Shown here piece after piece: positions 1-6,904 of a stretch of DNA of 13,879 bases; within the stretch, counting starts at the first letter, position 1; the number at the start of each line of letters is the position of its first letter. The notes beneath the pieces are model-generated. The model had not been told where the DNA came from. It saw only the letters and a program-made list of their open reading frames with translations, and did not search any database. Source of the DNA: Verrucomicrobiia bacterium (GTDB lineage: Bacteria; Verrucomicrobiota; Verrucomicrobiae; Limisphaerales; UBA11358); assembly GCA_030042375.1 (NCBI GenBank), contig JASHZU010000512.1:1-13879 (forward strand). Reading direction: 5' to 3'. The translations under genes and the position numbers were made by a program.

Positions 1-498
1 AATGCGCAGGGCACTGCTGGGAGTGTACAGAAGATTTCCACCCAAAGTCAGTGTTTGGCCGGAGGCAACTTTCCAATTTTGCACGCCATTGACTGTCAAA
101 TTATTGTTCAAAGTAAGATTCTGACTGGCGCTCGACATATCAATGCCTGTTAGGCCGACTACTCCTATTGTTCCATTCGTCAGAGTATTTGCGTCAATCG
201 AAATCGTGACCGGCCCGCCCGGGTTGGAAATTTGAATGCCACCAAAAGTCAAATTGGCGCCAAGCGGTTCAGCAATTGGGCTGCTTGCCGTACTGTTCCA
301 AACGGCAATATTATTCGCACCCGGCACAGTGCCGCCTGCCCAGTCTGTACCAGTGGCAAGACTGGTATAACTGTTGGCTTTTACAATTGGTGTTTGCGCG
401 GAAGCGGTGATTGCGCCGCCGGCCAAGACCAGAACAACGGCAAACAGTAACAAATGTTGGAGTTGACGTGATGGAGCTTGTTTCAGGATGGTTTTCAT
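1..498 (-). CDS. Secreted autotransporter-associated beta-strand repeat type protein, N-terminal part
   Basis: An open frame of 166 codons starts at ATG 498 and continues past the left edge, so only the N-terminus is present. It opens with a signal peptide: charged start MKTILKQ, a hydrophobic run at about residues 17-30, and a likely cleavage after ASA (residue 34). The mature part is rich in Asn, Thr, Gly and Ser with short alternating beta segments (for example ANLTFGGIQI and QNLTLNNNLTV) and a TDWAGGTVPGANNIAVWN motif. This is how passenger proteins with autotransporter-associated beta-strand repeats begin, a type abundant in Verrucomicrobiota. It is probably exported to the cell surface; no enzymatic role can be read. 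It is divergent from the GH106 gene and shares an intergenic region with it. No Shine-Dalgarno sequence precedes the ATG. The family call rests on composition and style, and the repeats proper lie outside the window. Confidence 0.72.
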   Translation of the reverse strand, partial: MKTILKQAPSRQLQHLLLFAVVLVLAGGAITASAQTPIVKANSYTSLATGTDWAGGTVPGANNIAVWNSTASSPIAEPLGANLTFGGIQISNPGGPVTISIDANTLTNGTIGVVGLTGIDMSSASQNLTLNNNLTVNGVQNWKVASGQTLTLGGNLLYTPSSALRI

Positions 499-514
499 AG
501 ATATTTGAGGCAGG

Positions 515-520
515 ATTATA
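515..520 (-). promoter_or_regulatory. Possible -10 box for the beta-strand protein gene
   Basis: The minus strand reads TATAAT here, 16 bases upstream of ATG 498. A start point about 7 bases downstream would leave a leader of only about 10 nt. No convincing -35 box is seen at 16-18 bp spacing, so this may be chance. Confidence 0.25.
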
Positions 521-710
521 AATCGCAAGAGGCCCTGTGGGACCAAGTACGGCAAATCAAACTTGAACATTTAATCCTCACAGGCTTTGTGCTCAATACT
601 GTTCGTTTATTTGTAACCCTGGTGACGGCTTTCATTAGAAATGGCCTCCGACACCAAGGGTCAATCACAACGGGTTTCCAAACAAACTACCAAATGTTGG
701 ATTATTTAAA

Positions 711-728
711 ATCGCCAATATTGGCGAT
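711..728. promoter_or_regulatory. Perfect 18-bp palindromic operator candidate, copy A
   Basis: ATCGCCAATATTGGCGAT equals its own reverse complement over all 18 bases. It sits in the middle of the divergent region upstream of both the secreted beta-strand protein and the GH106 gene. Two further sites in the window match it at 14 of 18 positions, both in front of sugar-utilisation or regulatory genes. A twofold-symmetric site of this size is typical for a dimeric helix-turn-helix regulator. The regulator is unknown; the only transcription factors in the window are the two LuxR-type response regulators. Confidence 0.6.
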
Positions 729-942
729 GAGCAGGCTAAGAGAGAAATTTATGATTATATTGAAGCCCCAAAAACACTAATTTCAGGCGGGCCTAGCAAA
801 GAGTTCGCCCGTGCCCTGCCTCCCTACTCAATACGATATTGGAAATGAATGCCAAATAGATTAGGAACAGCGGAAATTTGCCACGAGTCTATCATCAGTT
901 TCGGTGATTGACCTGCAAAGGGGAATCGTTGTTAATCGGTTT

Positions 943-3660
943 ATGAATTTCAGCCGTCGTTTTCTACTAACGGCGTTTTGTGTGCTTTCACTTCTGGGCG
1001 CTATCACCCCGACCCACGCTGACGATGAACTTTCCTGGCCTACTTTGACATCCCTGAACAAGCCCTGGGCGTGGTGGTGGTGGCCGGGCAGCGCGGTGGA
1101 CGAAACGAATATCGCGAGTCAGCTACATACCTTTCAGGAAGCCGGGTTGGGCGGGGTTCAGATCATTCCTATTTACGGAATCAAAGGTGGGGAATCGGAT
1201 TACATTAATTTTCTTAGCCCCAAATGGATGGACGTGATGGGATATACAGTCGCTGAGGCGCAAGGTCTGGGAATGGGCGTAGACATGGCGCTGGAAACAG
1301 GCTGGTGCTTCGGGGGGCCGACGATCACCAGAGATGAAGCAAATGCTTTTGTGGTAGAAAATACTTATGATGTGTCTGGCGGAGAGCAATTCGGCCAGAA
1401 CTTTTCGCGCGGCCCAATCCAGGCCTTGATGGCGTTTAACACGAATGGCGATACCATAGATTTGAGTGATAAAATCAATGCCAGTAGGAGCATTGAATGG
1501 ACCGCGCCGCCAGGGCAATGGCGGATGTATGCGGTTTCGCAACGGTTTTCTGGACAGAATGTCAAACGCGCCGCACCAGGCGGCCGGGGGCCGATGCTGA
1601 ATCCGTTTTATCCAACTGCAATGCGCGATTACCTGAAATGGTTTGATACTGCTTTCGACTCCTACACCGGACCAAAACCGCGCGCTGTTTTTCAGGACTC
1701 TTATGAATATCAATGCAACTGGTCGCCCGATTTTTTTACCCAATTTGAACATTTTCGTGGTTATAAATTGCAAACAGTTTTGCCGGCATTGTTTGGTGAT
1801 GCGCCTTCTGACGAAGTCGCACGGGTGAAGTCGGATTATCGTGAGACGGTTTCCGACTTGATGGCCACGAAAACGGACCCGATGTGGATGGATTGGGCGC
1901 ATCAGCATGGTTTTATCGTGAGCTACCAGGCACACGGCTCGCCCGGTAACTGGCTGGACTTGTATGCTGATGCGGACATTCCCGAAACGGAGATGTTTCA
2001 TCTGGACCGCAGCCCGCTGATTTCTAAATTCGCTTCCTCCGCCGCGCACGTGGCCGGGCATCCGCTGGCCGGCGCGGAAACCGGCACATGGCTGACCGAA
2101 CATTTTACGGAAACACTTGGTGAGCTGAAATATCTTGCCGATGACATGTTCATTTCGGGCATCAATCATATTTTTTATCATGGCTGCTGCTATTCGCCCG
2201 CATCTGCTGCTTGGCCGGGATGGTTGTTCTACGCTTCCACGGAAATGAATCCGCGCAATTCCATTTGGCATGATGTATTCACGCTCAACACGTATATCGC
2301 GCGCTGCCAATCCATCCTGCAATCGGGCAAACCGGACAACGATATCCTCCTTTACTGGCCAATTTCGGACCTTTGGAACACACCGGAGGGGATGCTGCCT
2401 GATATGACGGTGAGCAAAACTGAGTGGTTTAAAGAACAACCCATCGGCAAAACCGCCGAACGCCTGTGGAACCAGGGTTACGCTTTCGATTACATCTCTG
2501 ACAGCCAATTGACGGCTGCAGAAGCGGACGGAGAAAAGATTACGGTTCCTGGCGGGGACTATAATGTTGTGCTTGTTCCGCCGTGTGAGGTCATGCCTTT
2601 GGAAACGCTGGCGAAATTGATTGCGTTGGCCAAGTCCGGCGGAACGGTAATTTTTGAATCCCATCCGCCTGTGGATGTACCGGGATGGGGTAACCTGGAA
2701 CAACGGCGGAACGAATTCAAAAAATTGCTGGCAGAAATAAAGCCGGTTGCGATGGACGGAAATTTGCAGGAGGCCAGGGTTGGCAACGGCCGGGTCTTGA
2801 TTGGAGATGAGGGGGCGGCACTGGCCCTGGCCGGCGCGGCTCGGGAACCGATGAGTGATCATGGCGGTGTTTTTTTCATGCGCCGATCGTTTGACGGTGG
2901 CTGGAATTATTTCATTGCCAACCGCCATGGCGAGGCACTTGACGATTGGGTGACGCTTGGGCATCCGGCAGAGTCCGTTGAAATTCTGGATCCGCTCACG
3001 GGCGATACCGGAATGGCCGCGACTCGGCAGCACAATGGCCAAACGCAAATTTACCTGCAACTTCAGCCAGGGGCCTCGGTCATTTTGCGGCTGTTTGCTC
3101 ATGAGAAAGTGAATGGGCCGGCCTGGAGGTATTGGCAGACGAACGGGACGACGACGGAAATCATCGGCACCTGGAATGTGAACTTCACGCAGGGTGGACC
3201 GGAGCTTCCCGCATCGTTCCAAACCACAAAGCTCGCCTCGTGGACGGAACAGGATGACACGAACGCGCAACGGTTTGCCGGCTCGGCGCTTTACACGATC
3301 AATTTTGATGCAAATGCAACGGACGGAGCCCATTATTTTCTCAACCTGGGTGATGTTTGCCAAAGTGCGCGCGTGCGGTTGAACGGAAAAGATTACGGCG
3401 CGCTCATCACGCCGCCGTTTGGCGTGGTGGTGGACAATTTGAAAGCCACCGACAATAAGCTGGAGGTCGAGGTCACCAATGTCTCGGCCAACCGTATCCG
3501 CGATTTGGACCGGCGGCATGTACCATGGAAGATTTTTGGCGACATCAATATTGTGGATGTTAATTACCATAAGTTTGATGCCTCGAACTGGCCACTGACA
3601 GATTCGGGTTTGCTTGGACCGGTAACATTGACGCCCGTCGCGGTCGCGCCGATGAATTAA
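943..3660 (+). CDS. Secreted GH106-type alpha-L-rhamnosidase
   Basis: A protein of 905 aa probably removing terminal L-rhamnose from rhamnogalacturonan-type glycans in the periplasm or outside the cell. The frame is open from GTG 904, but ATG 943 starts a clean signal peptide (MNFSRRFLLTAFCVLSLL, cleavage after THA at residue 26), so I use it. The N-terminal catalytic part shows the GH106 opening: the Trp-rich PWAWWWWPG at about residues 41-49, GLGGVQIIPIYG, and LETGWCFGGP. Candidate catalytic glutamates are E255 in DSYEY and E379 in GAETGTW; these are my reading, not an alignment. From about residue 735 a beta-sandwich, galactose-binding-like module follows (GTWNVNF, SARVRLNGKDYG, NKLEVEVTN). 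It is divergent from the beta-strand protein gene and convergent with the GH53 gene. Related GH106 enzymes are often somewhat longer. The family call is firm; the exact linkage cut is inferred. Confidence 0.82.
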   Translation: MNFSRRFLLTAFCVLSLLGAITPTHADDELSWPTLTSLNKPWAWWWWPGSAVDETNIASQLHTFQEAGLGGVQIIPIYGIKGGESDYINFLSPKWMDVMGYTVAEAQGLGMGVDMALETGWCFGGPTITRDEANAFVVENTYDVSGGEQFGQNFSRGPIQALMAFNTNGDTIDLSDKINASRSIEWTAPPGQWRMYAVSQRFSGQNVKRAAPGGRGPMLNPFYPTAMRDYLKWFDTAFDSYTGPKPRAVFQDSYEYQCNWSPDFFTQFEHFRGYKLQTVLPALFGDAPSDEVARVKSDYRETVSDLMATKTDPMWMDWAHQHGFIVSYQAHGSPGNWLDLYADADIPETEMFHLDRSPLISKFASSAAHVAGHPLAGAETGTWLTEHFTETLGELKYLADDMFISGINHIFYHGCCYSPASAAWPGWLFYASTEMNPRNSIWHDVFTLNTYIARCQSILQSGKPDNDILLYWPISDLWNTPEGMLPDMTVSKTEWFKEQPIGKTAERLWNQGYAFDYISDSQLTAAEADGEKITVPGGDYNVVLVPPCEVMPLETLAKLIALAKSGGTVIFESHPPVDVPGWGNLEQRRNEFKKLLAEIKPVAMDGNLQEARVGNGRVLIGDEGAALALAGAAREPMSDHGGVFFMRRSFDGGWNYFIANRHGEALDDWVTLGHPAESVEILDPLTGDTGMAATRQHNGQTQIYLQLQPGASVILRLFAHEKVNGPAWRYWQTNGTTTEIIGTWNVNFTQGGPELPASFQTTKLASWTEQDDTNAQRFAGSALYTINFDANATDGAHYFLNLGDVCQSARVRLNGKDYGALITPPFGVVVDNLKATDNKLEVEVTNVSANRIRDLDRRHVPWKIFGDINIVDVNYHKFDASNWPLTDSGLLGPVTLTPVAVAPMN

Positions 3661-3720
3661 ATTATTCAATTGCCGAAGGGTTTGACGGTAGATTGCTTCG
3701 CTCGCCGGCAGATAAGATGC

Positions 3721-3744
3721 GTTTAGCGGATAGTGACGCTAAAT
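3721..3744. terminator. Inverted repeat between convergent genes, possible bidirectional terminator
   Basis: TTTAGCG (3722-3728) and CGCTAAA (3737-3743) form a perfect 7-bp stem with an 8-base loop, extendable by one G-T pair. It lies between the GH106 stop and the GH53 stop, where a terminator for either strand is expected. The flanks are only modestly T-rich (TTCCTTTC on the plus strand), so intrinsic termination would be weak. Confidence 0.4.
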
Positions 3745-3860
3745 TCCTTTCGCCGCTTCCAAAATGGTTCTAATGACCGCAGTTACGGAAGTGAGTGATT
3801 GCAAGATAATCATCGGGGCATTTTGCTAAAGAAAGGATAAGAAGATAGTTCACGAATACC

Positions 3861-4925
3861 TTATTTTTTTAACGGGAATGGCCGGGTATATTTATCGAAG
3901 GTTTCCAGAACCGGCAGGGAATTTCCATTTTGGTCAAAAAAACCGCGGGAGACCAAAGGGCCATGCCCAACCGCTGGTTCCCACCAGAAAATGCCCTGCC
4001 CCCGGCCATCCGGCGTGTTCATAACCACATTGGCAACAGCGTCGAGAAAATCGCGCTGGCCTTCGGGCGTTTCAGGAAAGGGACCAGGACGCCCGGTGGT
4101 ATCGCGCGAAGGCCGCCAGTTGTAGGCCGTTTCTACAACAATGACATCTTTGTTGTAGCGTTTCGCGGCGAAGACGAGGTTTTCCCGCAAATCCATCAAC
4201 GTGCCGTGCCACCAGGGATAATAGGAAAAACCGATGACGTCGTAATGGACGTGGTAGCGATCCAGATTATCAAAAAAATATTTTGTCGTCGAGAAGTTGC
4301 CGCCCTGGTCAATGTGAATCATGATCTTCGGCGGCGCGGACGTCCCGCAGCCGGCGTCAACGCCCTTTATACCGGCGCGAAGGTAGTCGGCAAAGTTTTT
4401 CCAATTATCCGGTAATTTGCCGTCCGGCCAAAGCATTCCGCGGGTGACTTCGTTTCCGACCTGCACCATGTCCGGTATGACGCCGGCATTGCGAAAGGCG
4501 GCGATGGTGTCGCGCGAATATTCGAAAACTTTTTTTACGCGCTGCCGGTGCGACAAATTTTCCCAGGCTGCGGGCGTCGGCTGTTTGCCGGGATCGGCCC
4601 AGGAATTGGCATAATGAAAATCGAGCAGAAATTTATAGCCGAGCTTTTTGGCGTCTTTGGCTTCAGCGAGCGTATAGGCGAGATTGTTTGGCAGATTATT
4701 GCTGACCGGCTCTACGAAGATGCGAAGGCGAATCCAATTGTAGCCGTGATTACGGAAAATCTGCAAACCAGGCAGAGCATTCGTCCCGTCTTTAAAAACC
4801 ATTCCGTTCCCTTCGGCTTGCTTCAAAAATGACAGGTCGGCCCCAAAGGCGAAATCAAAGGCACGGGCGGACTTTGCCGTCATGAGCAAAGCGAAAACTA
4901 TCGGCACAATGCTCCAGGACAGCAT
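3861..4925 (-). CDS. Secreted GH53 arabinogalactan endo-beta-1,4-galactanase
   Basis: A 354-aa enzyme that cleaves internal beta-1,4-galactosyl bonds in galactan or type I arabinogalactan, the side chains of rhamnogalacturonan I. An upstream in-frame TTG exists at 4943, but ATG 4925 gives a standard signal peptide (MLSWSIVPIVFALLM, cleavage after ARA at residue 22) and has a weak AGG 7 bases upstream. The mature protein begins FDFAFGADLSFL, as usual for GH53. The (beta/alpha)8 landmarks are all visible: NWIRLRIF, LLDFHYANSWADPGKQ, MVQVGNE with the acid/base E159, FSYYPWWHG, VVETAYNW with the nucleophile E265, and FWWEPAVG. The length is that of a single catalytic domain with no carbohydrate-binding module. 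It lies 54 bp downstream of the prepilin-like gene on the same strand and is probably co-transcribed with it. The catalytic assignments follow family knowledge. Confidence 0.93.
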   Translation of the reverse strand: MLSWSIVPIVFALLMTAKSARAFDFAFGADLSFLKQAEGNGMVFKDGTNALPGLQIFRNHGYNWIRLRIFVEPVSNNLPNNLAYTLAEAKDAKKLGYKFLLDFHYANSWADPGKQPTPAAWENLSHRQRVKKVFEYSRDTIAAFRNAGVIPDMVQVGNEVTRGMLWPDGKLPDNWKNFADYLRAGIKGVDAGCGTSAPPKIMIHIDQGGNFSTTKYFFDNLDRYHVHYDVIGFSYYPWWHGTLMDLRENLVFAAKRYNKDVIVVETAYNWRPSRDTTGRPGPFPETPEGQRDFLDAVANVVMNTPDGRGQGIFWWEPAVGHGPLVSRGFFDQNGNSLPVLETFDKYTRPFPLKK

Positions 4926-4972
4926 ATTCAACCTAATGAACAATAGCGAAATAATTTGCAGCAGACACAGCA

Positions 4973-4996
4973 GCCAAAATCACTGAGCGTTTTGGC
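4973..4996 (-). promoter_or_regulatory. Intercistronic hairpin between the prepilin-like gene and GH53
   Basis: GCCAAAA (4973-4979) and TTTTGGC (4990-4996) form a perfect 7-bp stem with a 10-base loop. The repeat overlaps the stop codon of the prepilin-like gene. No T-run follows in the direction of transcription, so a processing or RNA-stability element, or a weak attenuator, fits better than a full terminator. Confidence 0.35.
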
Positions 4997-5867
4997 AAAG
5001 AGTGAAAATTTGGTCGTAGGCCTCGTAGGATGCTGATGACCCCTCGTTATCCGTCAAATTATTTTCGATTAATTGCATCCAACTGGTACTACCTGCTTCA
5101 ATAACATTAAGATTAACATAACTTACCGAGCCGTCGGTATAAGCACATTCAATACCCGGGGAGGGCCATTGCGCCCAGTCTTGAGCGTTAAATGGGATGC
5201 CGGTCCCATTTGCGTCAATATAATCCAAAATGAATACATCCAACTGACGGGCATCGGTTGTCTTTTGGTATTTTCGTTGAATATTTGCAGGCCCTTCCCC
5301 AGGCAATCCCGCGGATGCCTGGCGAGGATTATACATATAAGGACTGCGAACAGAGGGAGTGGATGTGCCGACACCTCCATCTGAGGACATGAATTCGGGG
5401 TCTGAATACTGGCCTGGCTGCAACTCTGGGTCTTGCAATAACGGGCAGAAAAAGACACTGGGATTTTGTATTATGCCCGCACCATAAAGAAACCCTTCAT
5501 TTTGGCTATAAGGCTCGATGTTTTGAGGAATGAGCATATTCGCTTTTATATTGCTTTGACCATCAGGGTCATACTCAATCCACCGGGTATAAAAAAAAGC
5601 GTCAATATAATTAATTTTGGTAGGGGGACTGTTCACAGAGCCAAGCGTGCAAATAGGGAACCAATCATTATTATCTGACGCATACATTATGGAGCCGGCC
5701 GCCATCTGTTTCAAGTTGTTTATGTCCTGCGCCCTTAGCGCCTTGCGATTGGCTTGGGAAATCACGGGGAGAAGAACAGCGGCAAGAATGGCAATGATGG
5801 CAATGACCACCAATAATTCAATGAGAGTGAATCCCGTTTGACGGGCCGAATTCATTTTACGGTCCAT
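4980..5867 (-). CDS. Prepilin-like protein with type II secretion/type IV pilin leader
   Basis: A 295-aa protein with the class III leader [12 protein letters not shown] followed by [18 protein letters not shown], cut between G12 and F13 by prepilin peptidase with Glu at +5 of the mature form. The hydrophobic helix is followed by the [20 protein letters not shown] region and, near the C-terminus, [13 protein letters not shown], which corresponds to the DG motif of the large pseudopilin-like family of Verrucomicrobiota, Lentisphaerae and Planctomycetes. The frame stays open to 5993, but pilin leaders are short, so I take ATG 5867; ATG 5855 is a close alternative. No Shine-Dalgarno sequence precedes either. 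These proteins occur in many copies per genome, often beside glycoside hydrolase genes, and their function is unknown. Here the gene leads a probable two-gene unit with GH53 and is divergent from the first response regulator. It could belong to a surface or secretion structure helping export or retention of the galactanase; that is inference. Confidence 0.85.
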   Translation of the reverse strand: MDRKMNSARQTGFTLIELLVVIAIIAILAAVLLPVISQANRKALRAQDINNLKQMAAGSIMYASDNNDWFPICTLGSVNSPPTKINYIDAFFYTRWIEYDPDGQSNIKANMLIPQNIEPYSQNEGFLYGAGIIQNPSVFFCPLLQDPELQPGQYSDPEFMSSDGGVGTSTPSVRSPYMYNPRQASAGLPGEGPANIQRKYQKTTDARQLDVFILDYIDANGTGIPFNAQDWAQWPSPGIECAYTDGSVSYVNLNVIEAGSTSWMQLIENNLTDNEGSSASYEAYDQIFTLCQNAQ

Positions 5868-5924
5868 ATTAATGTTTTTAATTATTCGCCGAATCAAAGC
5901 TCCAGGTTCATTTAAGCTGTTTGC

Positions 5925-5948
5925 GCCAATGGCTTTTGGGGCCATGGC
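5925..5948. promoter_or_regulatory. Bulged inverted repeat in the leader of the prepilin/GH53 unit
   Basis: GCCAATGGC (5925-5933) pairs with GCCATGGC (5941-5948) as 8 bp with one bulged A, and a 7-base loop TTTTGGG. It lies about 60 bp upstream of the prepilin-like ATG, so it could be a leader hairpin in the mRNA or a protein site on DNA. No regulator is known. Confidence 0.3.
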
Positions 5949-6023
5949 AACTGGGTCATGGTGACAAGGTATCAGCAATGAACCGCGATTCAATCGCCAC
6001 TAAAGGTGACCGATTTTGGGGGG

Positions 6024-6041
6024 ATAACCAATTCTGGCGAT
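6024..6041. promoter_or_regulatory. Operator candidate, copy B
   Basis: ATAACCAATTCTGGCGAT matches the perfect palindrome at 711-728 in 14 of 18 positions and keeps the symmetric core ATnnCCA...TGGnnAT. It is 156 bp from the prepilin-like ATG and 134 bp from the response-regulator ATG, so it could serve both directions. Its position in front of a response-regulator gene would allow autoregulation. Confidence 0.5.
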
Positions 6042-6175
6042 AATCTGCGTGATGCGGAAGCGTCTTGCGTTTGAATTTTTGTTCGGGCAATCTGGTTCGT
6101 AGCCGTGATCCATTTTTTTGCACTTGCGAAACTATTTAGCCTTATTGAAATCCAAAAAAAACGGCCATCAAAACA

Positions 6176-6820
6176 ATGCAAATCCATGTTTCCATTGTAG
6201 AAGATGACGTAAAAGTGCGCGGCAGCCTGGCACGATTGATTGATTCCACGGAGGGATTTTCCTGCGTAAGCCAGCATCCGGATGCGGAAAATGCTTTGAA
6301 GGAGATTCCGGTGATCAAACCGGAAATTGTTTTAATGGACATCAACCTGCCAGGGATGGATGGCGTCGAATGTGTACGCCAGCTCAAGCAATTGCTGCCG
6401 TCCACACAGATTGTCATCCTGACGGTTTATGAAAACACCAACATCATCTTTGGCGCGCTGACCGCAGGGGCCAGTGGTTATTTGCTGAAGCGCAGTTCGC
6501 CGGAACAAATCATTGAAGCGATCCGGGACGTGCACAACGGAGGCTCGCCGATGAGCAGCCACATTGCGCGAAAAGTGGTGGCTTCATTTCAAAAGGTGAC
6601 GAACCCGATCCGGGAGTATGAAAAACTTTCCACGCGCGAACAGCAGGTGCTTGATTATTTGGCGAAGGGTTTCCTGTATCGGGAAATTGCGGAGATTTTG
6701 AAAATCACCTACGCGACGGTGCATACCCATGTGCGGCACATTTATGAAAAATTGCAGGTGCGCTCGCGCACGGAAGCCGTCACCATCCACTTGTCCCAAC
6801 GCCGGGGGCCTTTCGAGTGA
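6176..6820 (+). CDS. NarL/FixJ-type response regulator 1
   Basis: A 214-aa response regulator with an N-terminal receiver domain (about residues 1-120) and a C-terminal LuxR-type helix-turn-helix (about 150-212). Receiver landmarks are the acidic pair E9, D10 and D11, the phospho-acceptor D55 in LMDINLPGMDG, T83 and K105. The output domain reads LSTREQQVLDYLAKGFLYREIAEIL with the recognition helix region TYATVHTHVRHIYEKL. Phosphorylation by the sensor kinase encoded 84 bp downstream is expected. Its closest visible relative is the second regulator on the other side of that kinase: more than half of the residues are identical by eye, and the segment GGSPMSSHIARK is the same in both. No Shine-Dalgarno sequence precedes ATG 6176; the next in-frame Met would cut into the receiver domain. 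Target genes are unknown; the shared palindromes are candidates. Confidence 0.93.
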   Translation: MQIHVSIVEDDVKVRGSLARLIDSTEGFSCVSQHPDAENALKEIPVIKPEIVLMDINLPGMDGVECVRQLKQLLPSTQIVILTVYENTNIIFGALTAGASGYLLKRSSPEQIIEAIRDVHNGGSPMSSHIARKVVASFQKVTNPIREYEKLSTREQQVLDYLAKGFLYREIAEILKITYATVHTHVRHIYEKLQVRSRTEAVTIHLSQRRGPFE

Positions 6821-6904
6821 GACCAGGCATTCGGTATCGCCTTATCCGGATTTCCCGGAGATACACAACTTGCTTTAGCGCGCAAATTAACGGATAATGA
6901 GTTC

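Larger units (their letters stand above)
499..942. other. Divergent intergenic region between the beta-strand protein gene and the GH106 gene
   Basis: These 444 bp separate the two divergent starts. They hold a perfect 18-bp palindrome at 711-728, almost exactly midway (212 bp and 214 bp from the two ATGs). A weak resemblance to the same motif lies at 829-846 (right half ATATTGGAAAT, 10 of 18 positions overall). A CCAA-atg-TTGG inverted repeat lies at 690-700. An open frame at 478-780 on the plus strand has no recognisable protein character and overlaps the 5' end of the minus-strand gene, so I do not call it. Confidence 0.6.
5868..6175. other. Divergent intergenic region between the prepilin-like gene and response regulator 1
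   Basis: These 308 bp hold the shared operator candidate at 6024-6041, near the middle, and a bulged hairpin at 5925-5948. The stretch just before the response-regulator ATG is A-rich (eight A in a row at about 6153-6160) and has no Shine-Dalgarno site. I cannot pick a convincing sigma-70 promoter. Confidence 0.5.

Noticed and set aside
478..780. A 100-codon plus-strand open frame in the left intergenic region.
   Set aside because: It overlaps the 5' end of the minus-strand secreted protein gene, contains the perfect palindrome, and shows no recognisable family or ribosome site.
781..815. GCGGGC...GCCCG inverted repeat as a terminator or operator.
   Set aside because: Only 5-6 bp can pair, with one G-T pair, there is no T-run, and no gene ends here.
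904..942. GTG start for the GH106 gene 13 codons upstream.
   Set aside because: The signal peptide begins cleanly at ATG 943; the extra residues would put a charged stretch in front of it.
1123..3669. An 848-codon open frame on the minus strand, antisense to the GH106 gene.
   Set aside because: The predicted protein has no signal, domain or motif and is rich in Arg, His and Cys as expected from reading a coding strand backwards. The plus-strand frame has clear GH106 motifs. The long opening is a by-product of codon choice.
3930..4415. A 161-codon plus-strand open frame opposite the GH53 gene.
   Set aside because: It is the reverse reading of a gene with all GH53 catalytic motifs and has no features of its own.
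5868..5993. N-terminal extension of the prepilin-like protein up to ATG 5993.
   Set aside because: Prepilin leaders are short and end just before the cleavage Gly; the extra 42 residues have no signal character and run through the hairpin at 5925-5948.
6821..6904. TCCGG/CCGGA repeat in the gap between response regulator 1 and the kinase gene as a terminator.
   Set aside because: The stem is only 5 bp without a T-run, and the two genes are probably co-transcribed.
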